Program-made: the position numbers and the translations under genes
Shown here: positions 1 through 10,211 of the stretch, piece by piece
How the letters are laid out: each line of letters starts with the position of its first letter
Position numbering within the stretch: the first letter of the stretch is position 1
From: Opisthorchis felineus
Lineage: Eukaryota; Platyhelminthes; Trematoda; Opisthorchiida; Opisthorchiidae
Length of the DNA: 64,000 nucleotides
Direction of reading: 5' to 3'
NCBI GenBank assembly: GCA_004794785.1
Contig: SJOL01001128.1
Span: forward strand, 4,494 to 68,493
Notes under the pieces: model-generated
Database searches by the model: none
What the model saw: the letters and a program-made list of their open reading frames with translations, nothing else
Told to the model about the DNA's origin: nothing

Positions 1-84
1 TGAAAAGTCCTTTCTGGGTACGTCTATTGCCTTATGAATTTCTCTGCTACGCTTACTTTGTTTTCAGTCTTGCAAAGACTCTGA

Positions 85-87
<3 letters not shown>

Positions 88-126
<39 letters not shown>
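88..126. repeat. (AT)n microsatellite
   Basis: A run of about 19 AT dinucleotides lies between non-repetitive flanks. A second AT-rich run is at 29133-29172. Confidence 0.98.
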
Positions 127-129
<3 letters not shown>

Positions 130-2600
130 AGCTGCCTCGTCACACTGTTTAGTTTATTATCTTAAAATATTTACAAATTTGACTGCTGATATGTGTCATG
201 GAATATCAACATCTGTCGAACTTTCTTTAACCTCGAACATGTACAACTCTGTGTTAGGCTTAATGAATGAACGGACAAGTATTTGGGGATGATGCCTAAT
301 ACTGCCTGATGAAAAAACCAAAAGGTTGTGTACTTTCGTATTTTTCTTTCCTGTTAGCTTCTAAACTTGGACAAGTAAGGCCACACTGAAAGACTGTAGT
401 CTTTGTTTTGGATTATGCAACTGCACACAAAGCGTTTCCTATAGTTTACCTGGAAACATATCTGAAGAATGGATCCTGCATCTGGGTAAGCTGTGTCACT
501 TTTTGACGTTCGACGTGCTGAAGTCAGCTGTGCTATCCCTCCAAAGACGTACCGCGGTATGTGTTCATCCAAACGCTCCGATTGGATCAATTTTGTTCTG
601 GCACTGTGGGAGCTGAATCGCCTGTTTATGACATCCTTCAACTGAATGTGGTATGCAAAGGCTGTCTTATCTTTTAGTTAGTGCAAGAAGTTTGTTTGCA
701 AATGAATGAAATTCTTAGATTATGTGCCCGATGGTGGTCAAGTAGAATATAACTGCCGTAGATACGATACCTTTCATCGGCGGAGAGATTCTAATTACCT
801 GTTCTTCTGATTGTCCTCGGGAAGTTCCACATTAGCCAATCCTCAACACAATATTAGGTTAATTAAAATTCTTCTTTTTACATTTGACAAAATCCAGCAA
901 CATGGTTACAGCTGCATTCTTGTTAGGTTTCCTACCTGCTCTGTAACGATCACTGCCAGTTTGTAACCGAGAATCATCTGGAACTGGACGCGTAGTGGGT
1001 GGGAAATTTCTCTTGCAGGTACTTACTGAAAGTTCTGCAAGGAGCATAATGCAGTCCATCTACAGCCGCTGCGACAAACTACGATAGAATGAGCGATGCC
1101 CAGGTCCTTCTCCATTAGTTTTTCACCCAGCAGGTGTCCATCAAAGTAATAAATTCGAAAACTCTGATTGTCCTTAGTCAGTGGATCCGAGCTTTCGGCA
1201 CGTTAAAACCCGAATTTTCTTGATCCATCGGAGTCAGCATCCTCCTTTGACTTCCTAGTTTTGTTGCTAGTAACTTGGCAATGGTCACTCTCAAAATTCA
1301 TGTAGTTTGGTCGGTAAATTTGGAGATCTCATTTGCGGAAAGAAGGACACCAAGGTACATTGGAACAACCTGTGGTAGCAGAAAATAGGACAACTAGAAC
1401 AACGGCAACAGCAAAACAGAAGCAGTCATAGTGCAAACATCAAACGAGATTGCTTTCGTGTGAAACTAAATTTGGCAAGACATTTTAGAAGCTACGCTTA
1501 TCTGTGATTGTAGATCACGTGATTGGCGACAACAAAAGCACTTGTTACTGAGAAAGCGAAGGGACCAAGAGCGTGTGCGGGAGTTCTTTTTGAGGATCCA
1601 TTTAACAATTCCGTTTAGTGACAGCCAACAAGCCACTGAAGGCGAATAGGCCTGCTGATAAGTGTGAACTACCGTCATGTTACGATTTCCTGGTGCCCAA
1701 GGAACTGGTACAAATAAAGTTGTAGTTGTTTCAGAAAAATCTGAAAAACATTCGATCGAGTTTCCGCTTGAAAAATCATAAATACTTCACAGGAACTGGT
1801 AGGTTCCAAATGACATTTAGCATCGGAAAAACGAATCGTTTTCCTATAAAAAAATCCCGGCCTTGACAAGGAATGGTACATAAACGAACCATCGTATAAG
1901 CTGATTCGCACATAGCTGTCAGTTTCATGTGACTCGTCAACAGTACGCCAGTTTTAGACAGTGCTGACATTCGAATGTTGATTTTTTGCTTCTGAAACCT
2001 CTGTGTAGACAAATCATTTATGAGACTGTAATAAATATCATCCAGTATCCTAATAAACCATCTCAGTGACATTTGCAGCACCATGGTATTCCTCGCAAAC
2101 TTCCTTACTTGAAGTCCCAGTTTAATCTTCAGACTCTCTAAGACATAATTTGACATATGACAATTATCAGATCTGCGTGAACGGCAAAATCAGAAAATCA
2201 AATGCAGTAATCTTCCTCATCATCAAGGCGAATTTCCCTCTAAAAGATGCAATTTTTATAGCCTAGAACTTCTTCGATAGGTCATCTTCGAAATAAGAGC
2301 GATATATATTAAATAAGACTGTCCAACCTTTCGACCACCGCGGATGGTCTTTGTCAAAGACCAAGTGACTGACAATAAAACATTACCAATGTGGCTAGGC
2401 AAAGGCTCATCAATATACTGTCTTGCGTTGTGATTGGTGTGAAAGTCACGTTTCCTGATGCTTGCCTGTGTAGATGTGATACAGGGTGTTGACACCTGAT
2501 CTTTGCTTTGAAATACCGTGCTTCGGTCGTATTCGTATGATGAATTGGACCTGTCCGGAAAGCAGTTAACTCAAGACTGTCAGAGATTCTAACTTACGAA
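127..2600. other. No recognised gene
   Basis: Only short overlapping ORFs on both strands, none with a recognisable domain or consistent splice signals. An ORF at 2256-2495 (minus) has no family match I can name. Confidence 0.5.
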
Positions 2601-2601
2601 G

Positions 2602-2980
2602 GCATCTTGTGAATAGCCACTGCTCCTTGGGAGAGTTTACTTTCAGTGGCGTTCAATACAACCACTGCGTTATAACCAGCATTTCCACAGTGGACATTTT
2701 GCACTGCATTTGTCGCTCCAATGAGCACTACGCGTCTAAAAACCTGTGCAGGATAATTCAGAATGACCACCCACACGGACAAGGTCACGACCGACAGCGG
2801 CTTCTCCATTGGTCGGTGATCATACGAAATGACTTTACCATATCTCTCTGATACGTACGGCACACCAGTCAGATCCTCGTGAAGCGTATTCATCGCGTTT
2901 GTCTCACCACCAATTTCGGGAGCAATCTCAAACAAGAGCAACAGCCCTCTATCAATAGTCCGAATTCCATTTCGTTCGGA
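2602..2980 (-). CDS. Possible internal exon, unrecognised
   Basis: On the minus strand a frame stays open for about 125 codons and runs into a strong 5' splice-site sequence (GTAAGT) just after the codons for HKMP, near 2603-2598. The translated part includes GVPYVSERYGKVISYDH and NAVVVLNATESKLSQG. I do not recognise the family. The upstream boundary is unclear: an AG precedes the open stretch near 2981, but the pyrimidine tract is poor. Open frames of this length are expected by chance in a window this size, and there is an 80-codon ORF on the opposite strand, so this is only a candidate. Confidence 0.25.
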
Positions 2981-2999
2981 CTAGCTTGTATACTTCCAC

Positions 3000-4140
3000 T
3001 TCTAGAAGGCACAAGTGATACACCATATTCTGTGAAATACCATAGAGTTTGTGTTTCAGCCGGATATTTGGTATCACAGACCATCAGAAACGTGCGCACC
3101 ACAAAATTGAAAACTGAAAACCCTACAGTTACCAACCATTGTACCATGCCGTCTGAGGATGACTAAGCTGTCATAAGCAATAAATCTCTGGGTGGTCATC
3201 CAAACACGAGACCAGCCCTAGCAAGTAGATATTAAATTCAAATTTGCCACTTTCTACAGTAGAAAGTCCGGTCGTATCGCTGCTAGTTTGTGAAGAGTCT
3301 GTGGAGCGGTTACACGTGCCAGTAGTTCTTGCGCTATGCTGGGGAGATATTAAGACCTTCAGTAGAAACTACCAGATGAAGAGAAACATAGACTTCGGCT
3401 ATCAGAGAGACAAGATATTACGTGAAATATTTTAACAGAAATGGCCCAGACTCTACATCACGCGATGTAAACAGAATGAAATTCTTATCAGCAATACTTA
3501 TAATGAGGACCACTAAGGCAAACAATCAATAAAGTCTTCTAGACACCGCACCACTGTCTCATCCTTGCCACTTTTAGCGTCTTATGACTGGTCAGCTATT
3601 TCCGGGACCCTTTCTCCTTGATTTGGTTATAAGGTGGCTCTTTATGATATCAGCTTTAGTTTTCCGAGAAAAAGTGACAACGGTATCAATACCAGGTCAA
3701 ATATTTTTGACGTCCTTGTTCCCCATCTGCTAATACATGTTCTAAAACTAAAAGGAGACATGTATTCATCTTTGTGGATATTCGAGAAATGTTATTTTAT
3801 CGAGTAAATTGATACTAAGGCCCGTCAATTTGGACTGTCAATACAATCAAAGTCATCTTCAGCATTTTCAAACCATAGAGAGATCGGTGCTTCATCGGTG
3901 GTGATCATTTGATGACGTCTGTGCACCAAGGTGAGATCTTCGCCTCGACAGACTTTTAATGCTGGCTTTCTATATTTCAAAAAAGATAATCCCCTCCACC
4001 GTTAGGTTCACTATGAGCATGCCCACTTCTTCGTCATTTCCATTCTCCAAGTTAAAGCAGACGAATTTATTTTCCGAAAACATCCCCTTCAGTTGTGACT
4101 GGAGGCTTCATAAACTTGGAAAAAATATTTTTCGATCGGC
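3000..4140. other. No recognised gene or repeat
   Basis: AT-rich sequence with short ORFs only. No splice-bounded exon or known element is visible. Confidence 0.5.
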
Positions 4141-4185
4141 TTCTGGCCCTGTCAGTGAAGCCAATCTATGCTGAAAAACCGAGAA

Positions 4186-4230
4186 GCACTGTAAAGCTGT
4201 TTCATCCTTATTGGGGATCATCAGCAGTGC
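4186..4230 (-). ncRNA. Hammerhead ribozyme motif, family A (copy A1)
   Basis: On the minus strand the order is GCACTG, CTGATGA, stem II region with loop CCAATAA, GAAAC, AGCTTTA, CAGTGC. GCACTG and CAGTGC pair perfectly as stem I. The family consensus after GAAA is CAGCTGTA, a minimal stem III with a GUA cleavage triplet. Here one G is T. Stem II is weak next to the core in this family, so activity is doubtful. Confidence 0.65.
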
Positions 4231-4328
4231 GTAGAATGGCACTATATCCTGCGTAATTGTGAGTTGTTCCCACTATTGATTGGCCGGGAGGTTGCGAGTC
4301 TGAAACTCCCCGGAGTTTCATGAAATGC

Positions 4329-4373
4329 GCACAACAGAGCTGTTTTATCCTTATTAAGGATCATCAGCTGTGC
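4329..4373 (-). ncRNA. Hammerhead ribozyme motif, family A (copy A2)
   Basis: Minus strand: GCACAG then CTGATGA, a stem II hairpin (ATCC/GGAT), AAAAC in place of GAAAC, then a region ending in GTGC that can close stem I. The G-to-A change in the GAAA box should abolish activity. Confidence 0.5.
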
Positions 4374-4944
4374 GTATTTCATGAAACTCTAGTCGAGCCT
4401 CAAACCCGCGACTTCCTGACTGGTCCTTTGAGCACTTGATCATTCGGCCACGAGCGGCTGAACAGTAGAATTGTTAGGTGCTACTTAGACGGGATGTGGC
4501 TGATAGGATGAAATCACAGTTTAAAATAACCACATCCCCTCACACTATCATCAGTCTATAAGTGGCACAGGGGAAAAATAATTTCACGTGATGAGTGAAA
4601 CCCGTATATGAGAAGTCGTCACTCGAGAAGCCAGTCAGCAGTTGACCACATAACTTGATTTCCGTAACTGAAGGATGAGCGGCACTATATTCTGCCTACT
4701 GAAATGGCAACACCCAATAAACTAAACAGATGCAAGATAATCAGACTACGAGGCAACCCAAGTGTTACTCTGCACTATACACCCTAAAAGATCGAAACGC
4801 AGCCCGTCTGTCCTGCTGCAGCCCGTTCTTCCTCCGCCCTTCAAGTTTTGTTTGGAAAGTTTTCTTACAACTATCGACTGTATTAATAGCATTGAGAGAA
4901 CTGTAAGAACTGATGAAAAAACTTACAGTGGTTCTCTAAAATAG

Positions 4945-5216
4945 TAGTCTGTTTTCAGGAAAGGGGTTGTAAAACGCTCCGACCATCGAGGAACATTACT
5001 GGAAATTCGTACACCAAGTATCATCTCGTTGGAGAGGCCTCTCGTGTGAGAAATACCCCATCGTGCGGTACTTCTGTAGATCCATATTACTTTGAGTAAA
5101 AATCTGTCCAACTTATTTTGGGCTCCGCAAGCTAAACAGCATAGTTTTTTCAGAGCCACGCCAAATCTGCTGGAATTTGCTTCAATGTAGCTCGGTGGCA
5201 TGCTTCGCTGGTTCAT
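4945..5216 (-). pseudogene. Integrase C-terminal core fragment (Ty3/gypsy)
   Basis: The translated segment contains PPSYIEANSSRFGVALKKL, matching the PPYHPxSNGxAERFVxTLKKAL block that holds the last catalytic Glu region of gypsy integrases. It is followed by NKLDRFLL and YRSTARWGISH, matching the FLLxYRSTPHxTTG block. It ends near EMILGVRI (family: AEMLFGRRI). Substitutions, including loss of the expected Glu context and a short insertion in the YRST block, show decay. It lies about 180 bp after the RT fragment, so the intervening pol domains are deleted. Confidence 0.75.
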
Positions 5217-5399
5217 GTGAGATTGGGTGAGTCACTCATGATGTCGCACATCAGCTGCTATTTCGTCCGAGAAAGAGAGGCATGAGCCCCTCAAAACTTA
5301 AGGTAATACACACGCCGCTCTCTAGAGTCTGATATAGGCACATGAGATTCTGTATTGGACTTGACCATCTTGGTCCTTTTATGGAGTGACCAGGATAAG

Positions 5400-5835
5400 C
5401 GCCCTCTGGAAGCTAACTGTAATAGTATTCATAACTTGTTGAAATACAGCTGGTGAAACATTCTGACCAAAGGGAAGGAAATTGTATCAGAAAAACTCAA
5501 AAGGTGTGTTGATCACGGTAAGATTACTAGAGGCTTCTTCCGGTGGTATTTGAAGATCGGCATCTTTTAGATCAATTTTTAAAAAACATACTTGAACCTG
5601 ATAAACGATACAGTACATCTTCAGACGTTAGCCGGTAGTCTCCACTAATTCTCGGAGTAATACCATCGGCCTTTAGTGGGATGACTGTCGGAGTTGCCCA
5701 ATTCGATGATTCGACGGGGGTCAGTATTCCTTTCTCACACATTGAATTTAATGCCTGACAAACTGGTTCCTGTAAGCCAAATGGGATAATTCGTCTCTTA
5801 AGAAGTATAGAATCTCCCGTAGCTTCAAGTTTCAC
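5400..5835 (-). pseudogene. Reverse transcriptase N-terminal half (Ty3/gypsy)
   Basis: The segment carries RRIIPFGLQEPVCQALNSM, CEKGILTPVESSNWATPTV and a DYRLT block (family: DYR.TVN). About ten residues are missing before SEDVLYRLSGSSMFF. A single-base slip in the T/A homopolymer near 5578 shifts the frame, after which DLKDADLQIPPEEA is readable (family: LDLxxAYxQIPL). A stop falls just before YNFLPFGQNVSPAVFQQVM (family: LPFGLxxAPAxFQ). The catalytic YVDD block is not reached. It directly follows the protease frame. Confidence 0.85.
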
Positions 5836-5837
5836 CT

Positions 5838-6240
5838 TAGGTTTTGCATGCCACCTGTAGCCTTAGAACATTTAAGAGTCGGTTGTTTGAGTTCATTCTG
5901 ATTCACAGAAGTCAATAAGGTGATACAAGTTCGCAATGAGCGCAAAACTTTGAGTCCGATAATCGATGGTCCCGAGGTTGAAACTAAAAAATTACAATCG
6001 ATGGGGGTACCTTGGGGCAATCTCACAGGAATCTTGCAACTACCAACTAGAGGTACAGAATGTCCAGTGATACCGCGGATATTAACATCTGTAGGCTCTA
6101 TCACAACACTGGGGTAAAATGCAGTTAGAGCTGACTGTGGAATAATGGACTCAACACTACCAGCGTCAACAATGAAATCATGTTTTTGACCAGAAGCGGA
6201 TGTCAAAAATGTGTGACGAATTTTGGGGCAAAATAGATAA
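5838..6240 (-). pseudogene. Retroviral-type aspartic protease domain (Ty3/gypsy)
   Basis: The frame reads SASGQKHDFIVDAGSVESII, then a flap-like stretch with DVNIRGITGHSVPLVG and NFLVSTSGPSIIGLKVLRSL, matching the retropepsin order (FxVDTGSxxSIIP ... GxxxLxxL). The active-site triad is D-A-G instead of D-T/S-G, which would disable catalysis. The zinc-knuckle frame upstream is offset, so a frameshift lies near 6215-6235. The frame then runs into the RT region. Confidence 0.8.
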
Positions 6241-6296
6241 AGAAAGGGTATAGATGTCTTCAGATAATGCTTTCACGTCAGTTTTTGGATCAGAAG

Positions 6297-6450
6297 TTAA
6301 GTGACACACTTTATTGGACTTACAGACAAGTTGAATCTGTCCCATTTCCCCGCAGATAAAACGCTTCGGTTGCCTGTGAGGGCATGAATATCTGGAATGA
6401 TTTCGTCCGCAAGACTAACAGTTCCCAAATTTTTGAACCGCTTAATTAGG
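6297..6450 (-). pseudogene. Two decayed CCHC zinc knuckles of gag
   Basis: In one minus frame a stop-containing stretch reads C-x2-C-x3-H-x4-C (SCGRNHSRYSCPHR). It is followed by a second knuckle in which the first Cys is Arg and the His is Gln (RFICGEMGQIQLVCKS). This paired-knuckle order, one with a CPHR end and one with VCKS, is typical of the nucleocapsid of Mag-like gypsy elements. Confidence 0.7.
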
Positions 6451-6574
6451 ATTACGATCTGTGAAGCGACATACTGATGAAGTTGGAGCACAAAAATTTG
6501 CTCGAGGTTTGAATTTGTTGTCTACCTGCATCCTTGAATTATTTCTTTTAGAATAATTTAACAAAACTGCTTCA

Positions 6575-7099
6575 TCAGTCTTCATACTGCTTACATATTT
6601 TCCGAATAGTTTGAAATTTTTGATCTGGATAGAGCAGCAGCTTCTGTTGTAAATCGGGCAACTGAATACCGGCAATGAGTCTATCACGCAGCTGGTCTTC
6701 CAATCGAGCACCGTAGTCACATTTGGCTGCCTGTGTCTGTAATTGCAACACAAAATCACGAACCGACTGAGAATGGAAGTGGGTCAACATATTGAACCTA
6801 GCTCTTTCGGCTGCTACGAAGTTAATAGGTTTGAAGTGTTGCAGAACCTTTTTCTTCAATGCGTTGTAGGAAATATCGATTGGAGATTCATGATATACTA
6901 AATTCTTGATCAATGTATACGTCCACTTCCCAACAAAATGTAGAAAATATGCCGTGAGTTTCCTATAATCCATATCGGATTTTGTAAGACACCAAATGTC
7001 AAACCGTTCCAAATAATCCTCTACAACTCGCGCAGTTGAATTAACATGTAATGGTTCCATTTTGGCAGGCATGATGAATTGTTCCAATCGCGACCCCAA
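6575..7099 (-). pseudogene. Gag capsid region (Ty3/gypsy)
   Basis: An open frame of 174 codons. The likely start is the Met at about 7072 (MPAKMEPLHVNST). It shows the usual gypsy gag succession: VEDYLERFDIWC, a YFLHFVGKWTYTLIKNLV segment, VLQHFKP, ERARFNMLTHFHSQSVRDFV and LEDQLRDRLIAGIQLPDLQQ. This is the capsid-like domain before the nucleocapsid. The frame stops before the zinc knuckles, which continue in another frame. It is the best preserved part of the element. Confidence 0.85.
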
Positions 7100-7150
7100 A
7101 ATGTGATAGTTGAGTTGAGCACGTATATCGGTATAACCAGACGAACTGGA

Positions 7151-7864
7151 AATGCAGAATTCAGTACAGCGTAACTAGTAGCACGTGTGTATTCGAATTG
7201 ATGTTCATGTACAGCACTTGAAATATTAAAACAAGAGAATAATGAACAGAGCAATGAACAGAGTATCAATCGTGTTCATCACACTAACAGTTGGTTTGTG
7301 CGCGACAATTCATTTCAATCGGTCCTTAACTTCGTCCTAAACGAAGAGAAACTGCAATGCTACAACCTGTGTCAGAGCTTCACTTGGGATTCAGATTAGA
7401 AAACTAAGGCTACCAGTGGTATGGGGAATCAGCTCAACATGTGAATGTGCGTCCCTACATCTCTTGTTTTGTTTGAATTCCCAAAAACGACTTCGGTTAG
7501 TCTAATGCCGAGTCGTTTGTATAGATTTGAAGCGTTAGCGTTGCCTCCTGCCCACGCCACACTCCAGCAGATCCTTAATTCAAGGCATCCGAACTAATCG
7601 TATATGTGTGCACAGTTTGTAATATTCTGTCATAGCGGTCTGAATGGGCCTGTGCACCCTTGCTTATCAGTTCAGAACTGCTGACTAAGCGAATCGACCG
7701 ACTTAGAAATGATATCGAGCAATGCAATTTCGTCACTAGTGTATTCAAAATAACTTCAAAATATCTATCCTGCATCTCCCTTTTCATGTGCCATTAAAGT
7801 TTAAAGAACATCTTTGTGTTTGCTGTCGATGGAGGACTCAGCTTGATATCAGGAGAGTCATGCC
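7151..7864. other. No recognised gene
   Basis: Sequence upstream of the gypsy gag. It could include the 5' untranslated region or LTR of the element, but no matching downstream LTR was seen. Confidence 0.4.
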
Positions 7865-8115
7865 AAGTAAAACACGAAATAGACTCTGCGCAACAGTTGA
7901 AGTACATCATAAAAAAGATGATTCAGATAAGAATCACCTGAGTCTCCCGTTAAAACTAAATTAGTTTGCAAATGGGTGTATTTCGCTAACTGTGTAGAGT
8001 TTGTGTTTAAGTAGAACATAAACTGGACGTCCACCTGATATGCCCCATGAAGGAAGAAACCGGTCGTGGGTTTTTCAAATATTTTCGCCAAACTTATAAG
8101 TAGTATGTTTCGTCA
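7865..8115 (+). mobile_element. Family B hammerhead repeat, plus copy
   Basis: Contains the shared family B body (GAGTCTCCCGTTAAAAC, TTGCAAATG, AAGTAGAACATAAACTGGAC), the ribozyme region and the tail (TTTTCGCCAAACTTATAAGTA). The copy at 8130-8310 faces the other way. Confidence 0.7.
8026..8071 (+). ncRNA. Degenerate hammerhead motif, family B (copy B1)
   Basis: GTCCAC then CTGATAT (core altered), GCCCC...GGAA stem II (weakened), GAAACCGGTC intact, GTGGG. CAC and GTG still pair in stem I. Probably inactive. Confidence 0.5.
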
Positions 8116-8129
8116 AGAAAATACGTTTT

Positions 8130-8310
8130 TCATTTAGCGAAATACACTCATTCGCAAACCAATTTGGTTTTGACGGGAGACTCACTTGGAACCCATCTTA
8201 ATCTCTCGGTTATGTTTTTTTAAGCAAATGAATGTGCTGCAACAGGCCGCTTCATGTTTCAGTTGGTGAGATATTCGAGATATCCCGATACATGTATAGA
8301 CGTTTGTCAT
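8130..8310 (-). mobile_element. Family B repeat body, minus copy without ribozyme
   Basis: On the plus strand it reads CACTCATTCGCAAACCAATT, TTTTGACGGGAGACTCACTT, then the 5' part ending GAGATATTCGAGATATC. This is the reverse complement of the family B body, truncated before the hammerhead. Confidence 0.7.
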
Positions 8311-9316
8311 TTGTTAGCTTTTTGGGCCAGAAACGTTTAAACAGGTAATCCCAAATAGTCAAACGTGTCCTGACACCAATATAAGCCGATTGCTCTAATC
8401 ATATGATGAATTATTCGCGTTATTTGCCCGCATTTATCCAGGGTAATAGCATTTAGATACGCACTGGTCCAGCGGGTGGTCTAATCTTCTCAAGACACTT
8501 CCCAGTTATATGGTAAATTACGTACGGTTGAACGGAAACAGCTGTCTGAACCACGTGCATTGTCCATTCTGTCTGCACCTGCATGGGAACAAATGGTGGG
8601 TATCGACATATGCAAGTAGAAAATCTTACCGGGTGATCTCAGGTTCAGATTAATCCCCCCCTGTCATATTTAGGCTTGAAAAAGCCTGGTGTTGCGCGTT
8701 TGGTTGTCACTGCGTGCAAGCTTAATGTGTAATCTAACGATCGGAATGTGTGGCCTTTTTGTGAAGAAAAGTATTGAAAGTCCTTTTTCTGGTCAGAATC
8801 TAACGGAACTGTCAAAAGAAGGGCAACGTTCTACTGCCATTCCCGGTATCCAAGGCCCTTCAAGTAGGTGACAGACTTCATGGATGCACGCCTGGACGCA
8901 GTCAAGAACGCGTCGTTTACTGTTTTGTTTAGCTCATAAACGACCTGATGGTGTATATTTGCTTTACGTCCCACATCTAGAGAATCGATAAAAGGTGCTA
9001 ACCTCCCCACTTAGTCAAGTCATCTGGTGTTGCACACAGGGTAGACAAAAGGCAACTTGTCACTAGGCGACACGATCAACTCTCAATCTCAATCAGAAAA
9101 GCTGAAAGCGATAGGAAGACTGGCAGGATCGCAAACCACCAGAACATCAAAAGAGCCAACAGATTTAGAGGATCCAGACTACTTAAATACATGAATTTAG
9201 CGAACAGACTAGCTGCCATGTGAGCTGACAACAACGCAACACAAATTCCGGACGGTCCAATCAAATTGCATTCAAGCCAATTCTAAAGCTACCAGCTGCA
9301 AAACAGTAAATCCTCT
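8311..9316. other. No recognised gene
   Basis: Only short ORFs, no splice-bounded exon or named repeat. Confidence 0.45.
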
Positions 9317-10211
9317 CTACAGACTACAGACACATAAGCGAAAGTGCCCAGTCGTCCAACCTTTTTCTCCCATTTCCCGACCCACAAGATCCACGCGATC
9401 AGCTTTCAGATGTATGCAAGCCTCGTCAGTCCGGATTCTGTTCCTCCGCTTCAGTCGACCATACAGAAGCCTCTTCAGAGTTTCTTGCCCTCCTATTCGT
9501 CCCAGCCGACATAGATGGTTGAATGTGAGTTTGGCATGCATTCCGTCAAAAAGTGCCCGTCAGACAGCCACTGTATCAGACACTCGTTCATTATAAGTAA
9601 AACGATGTCTTGGCCTCAAACACTGCCTGTTGAGCCGGTACATGGTAGGCGCTTCATTGTCGTATAAAAAGGTAGGTAGGATCTTCGCCCTGAAGGCTTG
9701 TAGCGTCGTCTCCGGTTCCTCCACACCCGTTTCTTGAGTTCCGAAAAGGCCTCGGTGGACTTGACCCCACCAGAACTCATCTCACAGTTGATGGTCTAGT
9801 CAGCAGAGAGTGTACTTCCAAGGTACTATGAGTCTTAACAGTGGTCGACAAACTCTCGGCATGTGGAGGAATCTTAGGTCCTACATTTGGCGTAAGATGC
9901 TGTACAACAAAAGTCTTCTTCGAGTTGATGCACAGGCCACATCGGCGCATGTGAGCCACAAAATCCTCAGCCAGGCGCTGCAGTTTACCATGCAAACACG
10001 AGAATGTAGACCTTAGTCCGGTGTACCAGACACCTTGCACCAGGTCTCCTAACACATGTATAGCGTCCTCGTTCTCGAAAGCCTCAACCATTCCAGTAAA
10101 CAAGTAATGTGGTGGTACTCGTACCAAGGGCTTGCCCGCAAAGCTCATCAGAGTGATTCTCCTATAGATGTAAGGCGAAGTCTTTCTTTCTTTCTTTTTG
10201 TAGATTGGCAC
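9317..10211 (-). mobile_element. RTE-like LINE remnant
   Basis: From 10211 the minus strand reads PIYKKKERK...YRRITLMSFAGKPL, matching the start of non-LTR reverse transcriptases (VPIxKKGxxxxxxNYRGISLxSxAxK). After a deletion it reads KLQRLAEDFVAHMRRCGLC and INSKKTFVV, matching the region just after the YADD box (family: GLRIxxxKTxxM). Another frame at 9541-9317 gives AKLTFNHLCRLGRIGGQETL, similar to the 3' end of these ORFs. The YADD box is not recognisable. A run of CTTT units at 10180-10200 encodes KKKERK. Confidence 0.6.

Larger units (their letters stand above)
4150..4700. mobile_element. Mosaic of family A hammerhead SINE copies
   Basis: Several truncated family A copies lie together. 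A minus-strand tail with ribozyme occupies about 4151-4230. A plus-strand tRNA-like part with an internal deletion runs 4236-4331. A minus-strand tRNA-like head plus ribozyme runs 4329-4460. A plus-strand body fragment runs from about 4483 to 4700. In the minus copy an A-box-like TGGCCGAATGAT and a B-box-like GCGGGTTTGAGGCTCG precede the ribozyme, as in a tRNA-derived SINE. The same segments recur at 45.4, 52.0, 52.2 and 54.3-54.8 kb. Confidence 0.7.
4930..7150 (-). mobile_element. Broken Ty3/gypsy retrotransposon with internal deletion
   Basis: Reading the minus strand from 7.1 to 4.95 kb gives gag, two zinc knuckles, aspartic protease, the N-terminal half of reverse transcriptase, then directly the end of an integrase. 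The rest of RT, RNase H and most of integrase are missing between about 5400 and 5216. Stops and frameshifts split every part. The double zinc knuckle and the protease context resemble metazoan Mag/K02A2.6-like gypsy elements. No LTRs could be assigned by eye. Confidence 0.85.

Noticed and set aside
281..330. CTGATGA followed by AAAAAACC
   Set aside because: No stem II hairpin or GAAA box follows.
2609..2851. 80-codon plus ORF opposite the possible exon at 2.6-2.98 kb
   Set aside because: Lacks splice signals, and the minus frame ends at a strong donor.
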